A program made the position numbers and the translations under genes. Under the pieces are notes generated by a model. It worked only from the letters and a program-made list of their open reading frames with translations. It was not told the DNA's origin and ran no database searches. From Taenia hydatigena (lineage: Eukaryota > Platyhelminthes > Cestoda > Cyclophyllidea > Taeniidae), in assembly GCA_036345935.2 (NCBI GenBank), contig JADWOT020000009.1, forward strand, positions 15,867,556 through 15,931,555: 64,000 nucleotides of DNA, given 5' to 3'. Positions 22,915 to 35,929 of the stretch are shown piece by piece. Position 1 is the stretch's first letter. Each line of letters begins with the position of its first letter.

Positions 22915-23850
22915 TTAAACATGGACTGCCACCATGCAGGTGAAGAGGAGTCCAACGCTTGCGGAGCTTCTACCAGATCCGCTGGTCGTTACGACTCGCC
23001 CTTTCTCATGGCCTGCGTAAACAGCGCATTTTACTTATTATGTCGCACAAAGAATGCACGCCTCTCAACGGTGAAGTGTTTGGAAACGGGTGCCGAGAAC
23101 AAGCACTGAGTGGTGAACTCGAACGATGCTCTTGTGTGAGGAAGGCAGTCCGTGCCTCCACTTCTAACTCTCAATGAATAACCTCTTTCGATGTGACATT
23201 CTACAGCATGGCAAAACACGTGCAGCACCTTACCTGCACTCAGTGTTTGAAAATATTTGCTGAAATTCAAAATTGTGTGTGCACCATGTTTTGCCATTGC
23301 AGTCGCAGTGTATGCTGTTTTGGGTGGGTCAGTTTATCGAGAGTGACCTCCTTCGCTAATGTACGCAGATGTTGACTTGTCAAACTCATGGTCAGAAGCC
23401 AAGACTGCCGTCATTGCACCTTGCGATGCACCTTTATTCCAACTTGGGCGAATGGAGTAAAAACCTACTGGACTCCACTGAAAGTGCCTGTGTAGTGCGT
23501 GAGGCCGTGGCGTTGTTCTTTAGCAAAACAAAGAAAGCGTAGGAATTACGCGATTGTGCCGATTGCGACTGTTTAGATCGTTGTAATTAGGAGAGGAAGA
23601 GAGTATACTACAACAGTTAATCATCATTGAAACGCTCCTACCAATCTGCTGCATGCGAATAAGGTAAAATAGAATGTGTGTGAAAGCGCTAGAAAAGAGC
23701 TGCGTGTAACCAGCCTTAGCAAAATTAATGATGCTTTCCCATAAATGCTGATTAGACATAAACGTAAAACTACAACTCACCGGCTGTTGCTTCGTACTCC
23801 TCAGCCAAAACGCATATAGCCAACAGAATGAGACGTAGTTGAGGCGTCAT
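22915..23850 (-). pseudogene. Antigen pseudogene psi-E with intact outer exons
   Basis: On -: exon 1 is 23,850-23,781, exactly 70 nt with a good signal peptide (MTPQLRLILLAICVLAEEYE) and GTGAGT donor. Exon 3 is 23,012-22,915, 98 nt, open, with VVTTSGSG and the tail VGLLFTCMVAVHV then TAA. Exon 2 (23,517-23,234, 284 nt against 303) is broken: one base is lost before LHRHFQW, and a 2-bp loss at the EVTLDGL position brings a stop (near 23,340). The TATA region is degraded (CTTATGATTAC). The damage is confined to the FnIII exon. Confidence 0.85.
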
Positions 23851-25150
23851 CTCCACACCAGTAATATTTTGCCTTCACAACGCATGACGTAATCATAAGA
23901 ATGCTGCGCACTGGCATCAGCCCAGGCGACTTCTGTCCTGTACAACGTGGGGAATAGGAACATATCTGTCACAGTGGAGTAGCCTCTCCCCATCGGTGTA
24001 TGTGGCTCACCTTGGCATCCTCCCCTCTTGTGCGCGAGAACCTGCGTTGATGAGAGAGAGCTTTGAAGCATAACGGTACTCATGCTGATGATAAAGAAGG
24101 TCCATTTGAAAGTGTGTGTACACTTCAGTTAAGATGGAAGCATCTCTCCCATTTGCTTTTTCCTTTAGCTTGCAAATGCGTCGATTATTTCCGTAGATTT
24201 TGATGGCATCAGTTCTATTGCTGGGTAAAGATAAGGGATATGCATGATTTGACCATCACACTTGGTGTGATCAACGCCGCTCACACGCCATCTCGTCTCT
24301 GTCACTAAGTGTCTCACAAATCCTCCACTGCCCACAGCATCCACCCAAATCAAACTCTTTTGCGCTCATCTTGGCGAGCATCACCATCCCCTTCTTTATC
24401 GCCACTTATACTGCCTCATTGTTGTTTAGTTTGACACGAGCGCAAATTCCCATTGTTGGCTGCCTCTTGTGCTGTCGACCGACCTAACTCCGACTAACCC
24501 TTTCATTAAACGTTGGAGAAGCACAAGTGAGTAGATGCGGATGCCTGCATTTTACACGTAAAACAGCGTGTGCTGATGATGTTGATCTCCTCTCTTCTTG
24601 TCACATTTCATTACCTAGTCATGAAAATACGCATACAAAATTAGTTAGCGAAATCCTTCTCAAAATTGTGAATAAACATGCTGCAGTGGAATAGAGATGT
24701 AGGAACATAGAATCTGTCATTTGCATACTTTATCCGCAGCATTGGATTGGATGGGAAGTATTATTATCGAATTATACACATGGACGAAACTCTCAATGGG
24801 TGCCTCAAAATCCAGTTGCAAATTCAACATTGAGCACTCAGCTAAACCTTCAATAACACACGTTTGACTAGTGATTGGAGGAGTGGTAATTGCATAGATG
24901 GTGACTGCCTGAGCCCCCCTGAAGTCGCCTAACTTGGTCTCATCTTTCCAGCTTTCCAAATGCCACTAGAGTAGTGTGGACCACACTTCTACAGGATTGG
25001 GAAGTGTGGAGATTAGATGCTTGTTGCTCACAAGAGCTGGGTAATGGGGCAAGTAAGCAGGTGTTATTCCAACTTGTGGAGAATTATGAAGCTGACAACA
25101 TATTCTCGCATCTTACTTTAAACATTTGCACCCAACTTCACCACAATAGA
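23851..25150 (-). repeat. 5' flank of psi-E and unit fragments
   Basis: 23,880-24,000 resembles the conserved antigen 5' flank. 24,240-24,330 is a minus-orientation copy of the dispersed 5'-flank core (CACTTGGTGTGATCAACGCC). 24,840-25,220 is the reversed 3' flank of another unit, without a gene. No exon seen. Confidence 0.5.
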
Positions 25151-25953
25151 GCGAATGCCTTCCCAGTCTGTTCCATTCAAGCACAAGTAAGTGTGTTGAA
25201 TTCATGCATTTGTCATTGAGGGATTAAATTAACATTGATGAAGCGAGAATGAATAGTGAATGGGACAAATCCGACACCACGGATGTCTGGGAGGCAGAGA
25301 GAGTTAGTGAAATGAGGCAATTTGTGGCTCGATCGCTTACATACTTCTGCTCAGCTAAGATAGACATGACCGAGGTCTGCTTCCTTCCATCCACTTGTGA
25401 GTTTCGCTGCAAAGACGGATTAGGTGAAGTGGAAGAACGGTCTAGTCTTCAGCGTTGGCGCATTATTATTATTTTTGAGAACATGGAAAAAGAAAAGAGA
25501 CAGAAACACAACTTTATCATGAAGGAACGATGCACGCGACAGTAATGAAACTCACTTTATTGTCAACATGAACATCGTTATGCTTGACGTTACTCCTGTA
25601 TGAAGACGGTGATCTCATGCGCAAAATGAGAGGAGGTCAATGTGAACCACATACACCGTTTTTACAGGTGTTTAGACACGACCACACATGCGCAAACATG
25701 CTTTTCTAACGTATACTGGAAGGTTTTACTCAATTCACATTAAGGTACAGCACAAAAGACAACCAAAGAGGGAAAGGCATTGTCAGTGTGCTTTGAAAGA
25801 TGAGCACGAAAGGGGACCAAGTTGAGTGAATGAAGGGAGTGAGAGAGGAGCTGCGAAACACCAGACGATGGCGACTGGATGGAGTGTGGGTGACGTCGAT
25901 GGCGCCACGGGTGATGGTTTTGTTTTGTGAATGCCAACGTGGCTGCACCGACT

Positions 25954-26565
25954 TCACCTCGTCTGGATCACCATGGCAGACGGATTGCACAAAGCATGTG
26001 TAAAACACGGTCTGTGTGCAATGTGGTCCAGCAGACTCGTGTTGTCTAAAGAAGAGAAAAGGAAATGTGGTAGGTTTAACTGACTTTCTACGTGTTGCAT
26101 CCTGACAGTGGTGTTTAGGATGCTACGGCATTTCTGTTGGTGCAGTTCAACACTACTTTCTCTTGTGTTAGCGATGCGAAAGAAGAGGTGACTACCACAC
26201 CAGACAGGTGGGATAGTTGTTCGTGTATCCAGTTCACTTCTTCCTCTCACATCCACATTCGTGCAGTTTCGATGTGATAATTTAAATAGTGTCCTGGCTT
26301 CCCTCATCAGCATGAAATGGATCGGAGTCGCCCCAACTCTGAGCACATTTTAAAGTGGATCGACTAAATGCAAGTAGTACGACAGGATATAGGCTGGCAT
26401 TATTGGTTGGCTGAATCCAATGTCTGCCTGAAGCGGTCTGACTTTAACATCAACTGTGCTATTCACAGTGGAGGCGGTCCACTTCCGCAAGACATCGTAG
26501 ATGCATGTGTGGCAGCATTGTGAAGCGGCAAACAATGCCATTAGTTGCATTAGAGACAAGCACAC
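25954..26565 (-). pseudogene. Interrupted copy of the 203-codon frame
   Basis: Same reading frame as 19,582-18,971, but with an in-frame stop (TTTTGG against TTTAAA context) about codon 72, leaving 71- and 131-codon parts. Probably non-coding repeat sequence in both places. Confidence 0.25.
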
Positions 26566-27048
26566 GTACAGTTAATCGCACATTCAACTTCACATAAATA
26601 TTGATGAGAACTAAGCCATCCATTGGCGAGGGAGTATACGCTGGTCTACACAGTTGGAAATATATTCTCTTACACACCAAACAACGATTTCTGTGGTGCC
26701 CTACACCAAAACGACATGTTTTGCTTGCTCTGAAATAGAAAGCCTTAGAGAAGATGGTAACGAGACCATAACTGTAGTCGCATCCCAAAATCGGTGGTGA
26801 TGAGTTCACGAAGAGCGCAAAAATACTTCTGAGATGTTGTGGATTTACAAATGCTTCCAATGTTTACAATAGATTTGGTCCAATCAACTCGAAGGAGAAT
26901 GTGTGACGTGAGTGTTCACTACATGATTTCATCCAATGAAGTTGGTGTTAACCTCGATGATAAGAAGCGTAAGAGTTAGACGCGGGAGGGCTCATGTAAT
27001 GCAACAGACCTAATGGCGTAGGAGTCACCTTGAAGGTCAGAGAGGGGA

Positions 27049-27090
27049 GAGCTTATAGGCTGATAAGTGTGTGCAGCATGCATATAAATA
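27049..27090 (+). promoter_or_regulatory. Promoter of gene B
   Basis: GAGCTTATAGGC (two changes from the family box) at 27,049-27,060, TATAAATA at 27,083-27,090 (34 bp apart), ATG 47 bp from the TATA start. Confidence 0.65.
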
Positions 27091-27129
27091 CGTCATGAGT
27101 TGTGAGGGCAAATTATTGGTGGTGTGAAG

Positions 27130-27967
27130 ATGGCGTTTCACCTATGTCTCATTCTGTTTGCGGGCTTCGTTTTGGCTGAGAGACAGAATGAAACAATGAG
27201 TAAGTAGCTGATTAGCATTTGGATCTTATCAGCAATGGTGTGAAAGCATTTGTTGGATGATAACATTTGCTTCAGTGCAGATTATAAGCAGTTGCATTCT
27301 AGAAATTTTACTCTTTTTAAAGCTAACATTCTTTTAGGTTATGGATTAAGATGAGTAGTCATTTTGACCGGTTAACGCTTGTTCTTCTTTGCCAAAGAGA
27401 CAATCATACCAGTGGACCAACTGAAAGAATACTTTGAGTGGCGTCCAGTGACTACACACTCCATTGGCCTAACTTGGAACAAGGCGAAATTGCATGGTTG
27501 GCTCGATGGAGAAGTCACACTATTGGCAGCGTTGCTTTCGGAACCCGGTACAGAAAAATTTGCATTTGCGCTCCTCGAGGAAGGAAAAGTCATTGTTGAA
27601 GGACTAAAGTCCAACACATGGTATAATGCGACTGCGATCGTAGAGCTTCATTCAATGACACGTTTGGAATTCAGCAAAGTTATTAAAACAGCGGCCACCG
27701 GTAAGCCAGTACATATGATCATACTCTAAATGCCACATTAAAAGACACCATTCATTCATTTTCTAAAGTTTACCACTAGGCGCCTGTTATTAAAGATTAT
27801 GTGTAGCACTTCACCGTTGAGAGAGATGCATGTTTTGCATGTTATAATGACCAGAATGCCTTGTTTACACAGGAAATGAGGAAGAAATTGTAACGACCAG
27901 CGGATCTGGTAAAACACTTGCAATCGCTGGACTTCTCTTCACTTGCGCGGCGATAATCCTTGCTTGA
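27130..27967 (+). CDS. Oncosphere host-protective antigen family gene B
   Basis: Exons 27,130-27,199 (70 nt), 27,398-27,700 (303 nt) and 27,873-27,967 (95 nt) give 155 aa ending in TGA. Signal peptide MAFHLCLILFAGFVLA; FnIII domain with EYFEW, SIGLTWN, VEGLKSNTWYNATAI; then TTSGSGKTLAIAGLLFTCA and a hydrophobic end. Gene A has TTTAG directly before exon 2; here that site reads TTTGC, so the ancestral acceptor is lost. An AG six bases further in (CCAAAG) restores splicing in the same phase and costs two residues. The gene is therefore a full frame if this site is used. It is the tandem partner of gene A and has the same promoter; AATAAA lies at 28,105. Expression depends on the shifted acceptor. 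Confidence 0.82.
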
Positions 27968-28104
27968 ACGCTCGTGTACCTCAATGTCAATTTCCCATCA
28001 TTTGCGTTTTCACCACCCCTTTCTGCCTCGCAGGTATCCATGGTGCCGGGAATATCCCACTTCCTAGTCTTTCCTTCCTTATTAACACTAATTTACCCTC
28101 TCCT

Positions 28105-28110
28105 AATAAA
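28105..28110 (+). terminator. Poly(A) signal of gene B
   Basis: AATAAA 138 bp after the gene B stop. The matching site in gene A reads ATAAAT, a weaker form. Confidence 0.5.
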
Positions 28111-28612
28111 GAAGCCCTGAATGACAAAGAAACGTATCTGGAACATTTATGTGTGGTTGAATGAAAGAGAGTGGGAAGGTGTTCTCTCCTTTGGGTTGCA
28201 ATGGGCGAATATGTTGACAGCCTCATAATTATCACAGGGTAGACCAACACCTAATTAATAACGTGGCTACGCAGCTTCGGTGTGCAACAGGCATGTGTTT
28301 TGGGGTATTTCAGGCGAAGAAGGAATCAGTATTATTATTATTATGATTTTGGTTAATGGCTTACAATGGGCGAGGAGTGATTGAGGAATCCACGTGATGG
28401 GAAGAGTGCAGTCGTTATGTCCGCTGCTCCGTCTTCATCGGTCATTTCCACCTTGGAATGTTACGCTGTCCAATTCTTTAGAAGTGTAATTCCAACTGCC
28501 GTGTTGTGATTAGGAAAGCTGATAGGATGATGTGAAGATAAGGGGTGATAGAGGGACTCAGGTAGGCAACAGAAATGCAATCACCACCTCAGAAATTACT
28601 AGTCAAACGTGT

Positions 28613-31600
28613 GTCAGTGGAGGGTTGGTTGATATCGCAGCATTGCTTCCCTCTTGTTAAATGCCATTGGCCCTTTGCAAATGAAATGCACACGCGCACT
28701 TCACAGTAAGGCTTGGTGCAAGGACGGATATAGGAAGTGGAGGGAGAACGTGCAATTCTGGTGGGATCTTATGCTGGTTTCCTTTGATGTCACAAGCAGA
28801 AGAGGAGGGAGTGATGGACTGCACACACAAAACCACTGCAGTCGGTGTAATGTGGTCTGGTTTGAGTTCAGCGATGCCTTGCAAATGCAATTTCTACTCG
28901 ATGGCATGGAAATGAGTGTAAAGTTAGTTGAGGTGGGGTAATAGCCGCTGTCGTTGTTGCCTTTAAAATGTGGACAAGACATTGCTGAACAAGTATGTTG
29001 CACATTTGTCATGACATTGGTAGCAGCAGCTAGGAACACATCGCTGCGATTTTCCTGAAGAGGCAGTACTTAAATTGTTCGTTTCACTACAGTTAGAAGT
29101 TCTTGAGTTAAAACACTCAGACGTAAATAATTCGTGCTATTGAGGATAGTTTGAAGGTACGACCATATAAACCAAATAGAAGTGGATAAAATGGATTGGG
29201 ATTCACATTCCTGTTCATCTTGACGAACGGATGTAGTCGTGCTAACTTTTAACCGCACTTGGATGTAGATGTTTAACTTTAATGGATGCTGCCATACATT
29301 CCGTTGAGACAGTTACTAAGGCGCTTTTGGAAATGGATTTAAAGTACACAGTGTTCTCACATGCGTAAATGGATGAGGTGAGGTTGAACCCTCCACACTC
29401 TCACGTTTGTTCACATGTGACTCTGTTACTACTAACGTACACATTTCAGTTATATGTGGCATACCGGAGTTAGATCGTTCTGTAGCATGCAACACCATGA
29501 AGGAGAGGATTGCATTGGCAGTGTTATACCAAGGATTAACGCTATAATTTGGGTTGTGATGAAAAAGTAGATAGCGATGCTTCTAAAGTTGGGTGAATGT
29601 TGTGCAGAGGGGTATCTGGAAACACTTTTCTATGGTGACGAAAAAGCGAGAGAGCTGTTATGACCTGCATAAAGATGTTGATGGCTTTTTAATAAAATCC
29701 AATGTTGCTACATCCTCTTAGCCTCGTCCTAATTAAATTCCTAAGCCTCCTTTAGGATGAGTGTGAAAGTTGATTCTTGATTAGTGCACGAGACCGTGCT
29801 CAAACATCGTAGTGCATCAAACCAACCGTTGTTGCATTGACCTTCTTTTCGAATTTCGAGCATAAATTTCCTTGTTGCAAGAATCTGTAACGAATGCAAG
29901 TGGCTAGAAAGACTAACAGGAATCAAATTTTTCCTTTTGCGTAGGTCATAGGATGAGAATTGATGAAGGCATAAGTATTAGTAAAAAGTGTGCATCATTG
30001 CAGAAGTGTCGGGTGTAGTGCGCCATGCATTCTGGCATGCTCATTACTAGATGATATTAAATCCATTTCTAACCTCATAATATGGATGTCTTTTTGTCCC
30101 ACTTGACATCATTTACCATGGTCTTTCAACACATTTTACTACTTTTTGAATTGAGTAGATGGCATATCTAAAAACATCAGCAGACGCTATGCTTTGTTGG
30201 AATGGGCATAAACTAACAAGCAGTGCGCGTCGCACATTAGTTACACAGGGTAGAACATAAAGAAATCAGGATACCGCATACGACGCTAACTGAGTGGTGC
30301 GCAATATGCAAATCAATAGAGTTAGTTGACAATAAAGTGACAAGCAAGCATTTTAAATGCAACTAAAGTTAGGAAACAAGCAGAATTCATCGCTGAAGAG
30401 GAGAACGAAGCGGATGGCTGGGGAAAATCCCATCCACCTTCGTGAAATTAAGTCGACTGCAGGCTCACTGTGATGCAAATGGATTACAACACCACATTGA
30501 AGTGCAGTCTTGCATGACATTGGTTAAGCGCACAACCAAAGCTTAGTGCCGAGGTCTACTCACTTTTGCACTGAAAAATAAAGCATATCCAACGTTGTTT
30601 GAAGGGAATGGAGCAGAGGAAGCATCCACAAATTTGTCATGCATAAAGTGGTAATCAATCAGGGGGCAGATGGTGCTAGTGAAGGCAAGAATGGAATTGC
30701 GATAGCCTGCAATGGAAGCACCACAAGCAATCAAACTCGATTACCTACTCAACGTCAACAATAGCAACGAACGACAGTCCTGCTAATGCAGCGGCTACCA
30801 TTACAATTTGAAACCCAGTAATTTCACGAGGACAGCCAGTGTAGAATGAGGAAACAATAATAATGCACTAATACTAACTCGCCATGACGAATCGCAAGCT
30901 TGCACATCTTTATGCCGAAACCATCACATTGGACACTATGTACTAAGGTTTCTTCCTGATTGAACCCCTGAATTGTGCATTGCATTTGATGGTAAAGTTT
31001 GAGTTCAGCACAAACAAACATACGCGCACACGCACAAACACACAGGCTCGCGTGTCAATGCCATTGTCATTTGATGAGACCCTGTGTTGAAGAAGCAGTG
31101 CTCTCATCCTTCTCAACAACCCTCCTCATCAATAAGCTGACAGAGTCACCTGTCCATGTGTCCCCAATCTACATCTCCTATGCAGATGTTGGGTTTGAGG
31201 TTAGCTGATGGAATTGCTCCTGATGCAATCAATTTCGCTCTATTCGCCTGCCCTGTCAAACGTTCTTCTCCATTATGTCATCTGTGGAGGGGTAGGAGGA
31301 TCTCATGTAGACTATGCTGCTTTAGCATTCTCATTGCTCCTAACGCGTTCGCATGTTGAGGTAGTTCTTCCATAACTAAGGGCACTTAACCACCTCAACC
31401 TCACGTGGTGTTATATTTATGAGGAAATGGTGTCGCAGTGATGATCTCTGTTTCCTAGATGTGTTTGAGTGAGTACATGATAGCAAGTGGTGATGGCTGA
31501 ACGGACGCAAGTTGGGATGTGAGAGTTGGATGCAATGCGGGAGGAGGAAGAATGTAGTAGAGGGCACATGGGAGGAATAAGATGAGGGCTGATGATGAGT

Positions 31601-32345
31601 TTTGGGTGTGATGGGTGCAAGGTGAGAGCGTCTTCGTGTGGGTCGCACTGCACTTAGGTCTTGTTTATTTCTTGCCTGTTTCCAGCACAAGCCAGTTGTC
31701 TGGGAAGAGTGAAGAGGTGTGGATTCCAGGGTGATCGACAAAGAAGGGAGTCGGTGATGTGACCACGATTGTGTGGCGACGCATGGCTGCATGTCGTAAT
31801 TTTTGTTGAGTAGCACAAATATCATTGTTAGCAGTCGAGTCCTTACTGGTCTAACAGGGAGTTGATTGCTCACAGTTAATTTAGATCATTGAAAATGCGG
31901 AACTGACTGACATTTGGTCAGGCTTGGTGGTCGCGAGTGACGACCACAGAGTGCATCTTGGTGAATCATACTTAAATTGAATTACGACTGACAGTTGTTG
32001 TACAAATCATGGAAAGATGATTCCTTGTCGATACAATGTAATCAGTTGCTTTATTGAGAGGTGGATAGGTCATCGGCTTTGGAGACAGTAGAAATGCATT
32101 CAAAGTATGTGCGATAATGCTTGTGCTGGTCCGTATAAAAATTAACAAGCGCAAATGCTGTTGCTACTGAATTCGCTTAATGCGCTTTTATTTGTTAATT
32201 TGTTGAGGGCTGAATGCGCCATGGGCTTTGGAGACTGTCAGAATGCACTAGAAGTGTGTGCAATAATTCTCATGTAGGTCCGTGAGTAAACTGAAATTTT
32301 AAATACTGTGACTACTTATTTCTACAAAGTGAGTGATTATGTTAG
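28613..32345. repeat. Gene-poor spacer with 3'-flank and 5'-flank relics
   Basis: 28,640-29,060 is the downstream flank of gene B, repeated reversed at 15,640-15,940 and directly at 41,930-42,120. 29,150-29,260 is inverted relative to 15,310-15,420. 29,340-29,470 matches 50,220-50,350. 31,010-31,200 matches 52,110-52,270. A short (ATT) microsatellite lies in unit 2 near 28,330. No supported gene. Confidence 0.5.
32072..32290 (+). repeat. Two-copy tandem repeat, about 148-bp period
   Basis: The block CTTTGGAGACAGTAGAAATG with TATGTGCGATAATGC..GTCCGT recurs as CTTTGGAGACTGTCAGAATG with GTGTGCAATAATTC..GTCCGT. Confidence 0.55.
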
Positions 32346-32782
32346 CATACACTCTCCTCCTGTCAATGCACTCACACTCAGGTTGATTGGTGCATTCATT
32401 TCCAGATCTACGCTGTGCTGATGTGCTGCATCGGTAAGTTAAACAGTGTTAAATCGATGGCGATAGGGATGCGAAAACTCTGAGTAGACTGCCGCATCGA
32501 AATCGCTACTGTATGGGATTTGGAGAAAGAAAAGACAGTGCATGAAGGCAAATATCTAGCTTGTCTTACACACTGCTGGTAGAAGAGAGCATAATGCTGA
32601 GCTGCGTCCCTGTAACCGTCGCTGCTCTGGAACCACCACCCACACACACTAACTCGTTGCATTTTACTTAGAAATTAACATAGTTTTGCTTTTTAATAGC
32701 AATTTTTGGTGCCATTGTTTGTGCTATTGCCACCGTTTGCGCACGCTTCAGAAAACGCCTAAACCAATATCGCATTGGTTGA
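32346..32782 (+). CDS. Candidate 3' exons of a small membrane protein
   Basis: Two exons join in phase 1 across a 266-bp GT/AG intron: 32,346-32,433 (acceptor ATTATGTTAG, donor GTAAGT) and 32,700-32,782 (acceptor TTTTTAATAG, stop TGA). The joined peptide has a Cys-bearing segment (SSCQCTHTQVDWC) and then an unbroken hydrophobic span across the junction (YAVLMCCIAIFGAIVCAIAT). It finishes with a basic stop-transfer tail, RFRKRLNQYRIG. That the span continues exactly across the splice is the main support. Upstream exons were not found. A degraded relative of the second exon lies near 52,390. I do not recognise the family. Confidence 0.35.
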
Positions 32783-35700
32783 ATGAAGCCCGTGTCTGGC
32801 TTTAATGGAGGCCAGCTTAACTACACTGGCTTGACATTGTCTGGATTGCCATTGCGGACGGATTGTAAAACGCATGCGCAAAATAGCGGCTTAAGTGAAA
32901 TGTAGTCTACGGGATTTGTGCTGCTAAGGGAAGAGGAAGGGTAGTGCGGCAGATTATGCTGGATTGCCACGTGTGGCATCTTGACGGTAACGTTTTCAAT
33001 TCTACAATGTTCACATTGGTTCTGTTTGCAAATTGGGCTTTTATATAAAATATTATGGAAAGCGAATGAATCAGACCGTATAGCTGATGACCTTGGCCGC
33101 AGCGGTTACACACTGACTCAACACTGGCAGTGAGATGTGATGAAGTCACCTTGGCTGTACTAATGTCCCTTCACTGCATTTTCGTAGTCAAAGTATTAAT
33201 TACTTAGGAGAGTGGTCGCCATCCTCTTCTTGTTCTACACGATCGTCTGCTATGTGAGGCCACGTGATCTGTTATGATCACCCCAATGTTTTGTGTCCCT
33301 TCCAATGACGTCGTGACAAATGCCGTGACATGATGTTGTGACGCCCAAATAGCCTCCCTCCTCAGCTTTGCTCTCTGCAATGTGTCAGCGTCGGTTATGT
33401 CTCCACCTCCGAGCTCAGTGGAAGTGACTGCTATAACAGCAATATGACTTGAAGAGTTGGATGCTGTGGTCCAAGTTACTTGGCAGGACAATGTGCGAAC
33501 AAGTAGCATTCAGAGCCCTTTTTGAAGAGGGTTGCATGGGGCACACTTGAACACGAAGATATGGTCATAAGAAGGCAAATAAATGAATAAACTAAAACAA
33601 TTCGTTTCAAGTGGAGAATAAACATGTTGCAGTGGGATGGAGATCCGGTGCCATAAAAACCGCCATTTGCATATTTTATTCGTTGCAATGCATTGGAGGA
33701 TATATTGTAGTTGTAAATTTAGAATATGGAGTGAGCTGCTGATGAGTGTCCTGAAAGTGCCTTAAAGGTTAGTAGCAAAAGGTGAAAGAAATTGTAGGGA
33801 GAAGGAGCAAAATTGAGCAAGTAACCAGCGCTTCATTGACACCTTTGACTAGTGATTTTGAAATGTTGCTTGCATAGTCCTCACATCACCGCATATCATG
33901 ATCTTATCTTACCAGCATTCCTAATAGCAATGGGGCAGCGGGTATCACACATCTACAGCAGTGAAGAGCGTGTCATACCGAGATGAGGATGAACGATGTG
34001 GAATAGGTGGACATACCGACTATACCCTTCCCATTACGTAAGTAGCTAAATCAATCTTTAGCCAATAGTAAATCACCGAGGAAAATAAGCATAATCGAGG
34101 TGGCTTTTAGTACTCATTCCGTCCTTTACTGAACTACCACAAATTACATGCCTTGTGTGTACGAGATGGGGATAGTGAGGTTGGTAGGGTGGCGTCAGTC
34201 AATCTAGTGAAAAATTACAAGACTGTCAACGTAATGGCCCATTTCGCCTTCAACAACTTCAAATTAAACACAGAAGGGTTCTACGTAAATGAGTGTTCTG
34301 AATGGTAGGGAGTTTTAAGACACTTGGCGATAGGGACGAGATGGAGTGTGGGCGGCATTGATCGCACCAAATGCAAAGGTTTCGTTCTAATGAATACTGG
34401 CGTGGCGACACATGCTTGACCTCGCCTGGAATTCCGTCGCAGACCATGCCACGTGTTGCATCTTGACAGTGGTGTTTTCGAGAAGACGAAATTTTCAACG
34501 GTGTTGCTAAAAAATAGCAAAAGCTTGTCGTTTGAAGATTACAGACGAAATGAAGAGAAAACCCTTTTTACTGATGAGTTTGGTCCCAGTGGTTTCAGAC
34601 TGGTACCAAGCTGTCTGCCAAGCAATGGACTGTGATGAAGCCTCTGTATCTGTCTTACTGTCGTTTCACCGCATTTTCTTAGTCAAAACAGAAATGAGCA
34701 AGGTATTGTGCATCAGTATTTCCATGCTCTACTTCGATTGTCTGCTTAGTACTGCTCCATTTATTTTACAAGCTAAAACGAGGGCATATGTGACATTGTG
34801 ATACGTTACGACCACCCAATTGTCTTGTCATACGTCAAATCATGTCACGACAAGTGGAGTCATCCTTGCGACAGGCCGGAAGTCTTCAGACCCTGAGAAG
34901 GGGGAGAAAACGAATGTTAGCTAAGTTTTAAGACTTGAGACACTCTGAACTCCACATCACTGTTCGAACGCGTGCTTTCGCCGCTCACATCCCCCATACC
35001 TTCCAAGAGGAAGAAACCGAATGAGGAGAGCGAAAATGCGTAGTTGGCAGCCGTCTGAAGTGATGGCGTCGGGCTTAATAACTTTTAACTAATTGCTCCT
35101 AAGATGGATTTGTGTGCCTAAAATTCAATGCCAGTAAATGTGTGCCGCCTATTTTAACCAATTCAAAATCTTTATGTTGCAGAGCGTGGAGAGTTATGAA
35201 AACATTTAGCGATAGAGTGGAGACGAAGTTTGGGTGGTGTTGATCACAATCTGGTGCTGGTCCCGTTTCGAAGAATGTCAACATAGCAGCACGTGCTTGA
35301 CACTCTGTGGACTACCACAGTAGAAGGATGCTATAAGGCAGTGGACATTCTGTGGAGACGACATTTTCATTAATGCTGTTAAAAATAACCGCTAAGCTTT
35401 TAGTTAAAGTGATTGGAGGACTGTAGGAAAAGCAGTCTTTTGGTTAATAAGTTTGGCCTCAGTGTATTCAGCCTGAGGGCTGAATATAAATTAGCTAAAA
35501 AATTGTTCACCAACATTTTGATGTTCCACTGCGATCGTCTGCTTTGTAAGGCCCCATCGTTCCACTGGCTAATAGGTGGAGCATTGGACGGAATAAGAAG
35601 GTTTGTCGTAACTGCCTTTTGGCGTGTGATAATTACAATCATGGCACGAAAAATGTCAACGTTCTCCAAGCGACGGATGTAAAGTCTTCAATGTTTGGAA

Positions 35701-35929
35701 AGGAGTACGTTGCGAAATTGGATGAGCTTCAAGACCTGACTGACTACAAAACCCCATATCAATGTTGGAACATTTGCTTTCATCACTTACATTCTCCATT
35801 CCTTCCACAGGAAAGAATCCAGCATCAAAGGCAAAAATATGAAATTAAATTTAAAAAGGAATTTGTGGGTCCTTTTTTTCAAACGAAAGGCTACATTTCA
35901 TAGTGGCATTAGGTGCTGCCCTCCCACTG

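Larger units (their letters stand above)
25150..28612 (+). repeat. Segmental duplication unit 2 (carries gene B)
   Basis: Tandem copy of 18,150-21,640. Both copies end at the same ACTAGTCAAACGTGTG sequence, after which the flanks diverge completely, which marks the duplication edge. Confidence 0.8.

Noticed and set aside
31376..31873. 165-codon frame on -
   Set aside because: Low-complexity His/Ser/Pro-rich translation of a purine-rich strand, no domain, in repeat-rich spacer.
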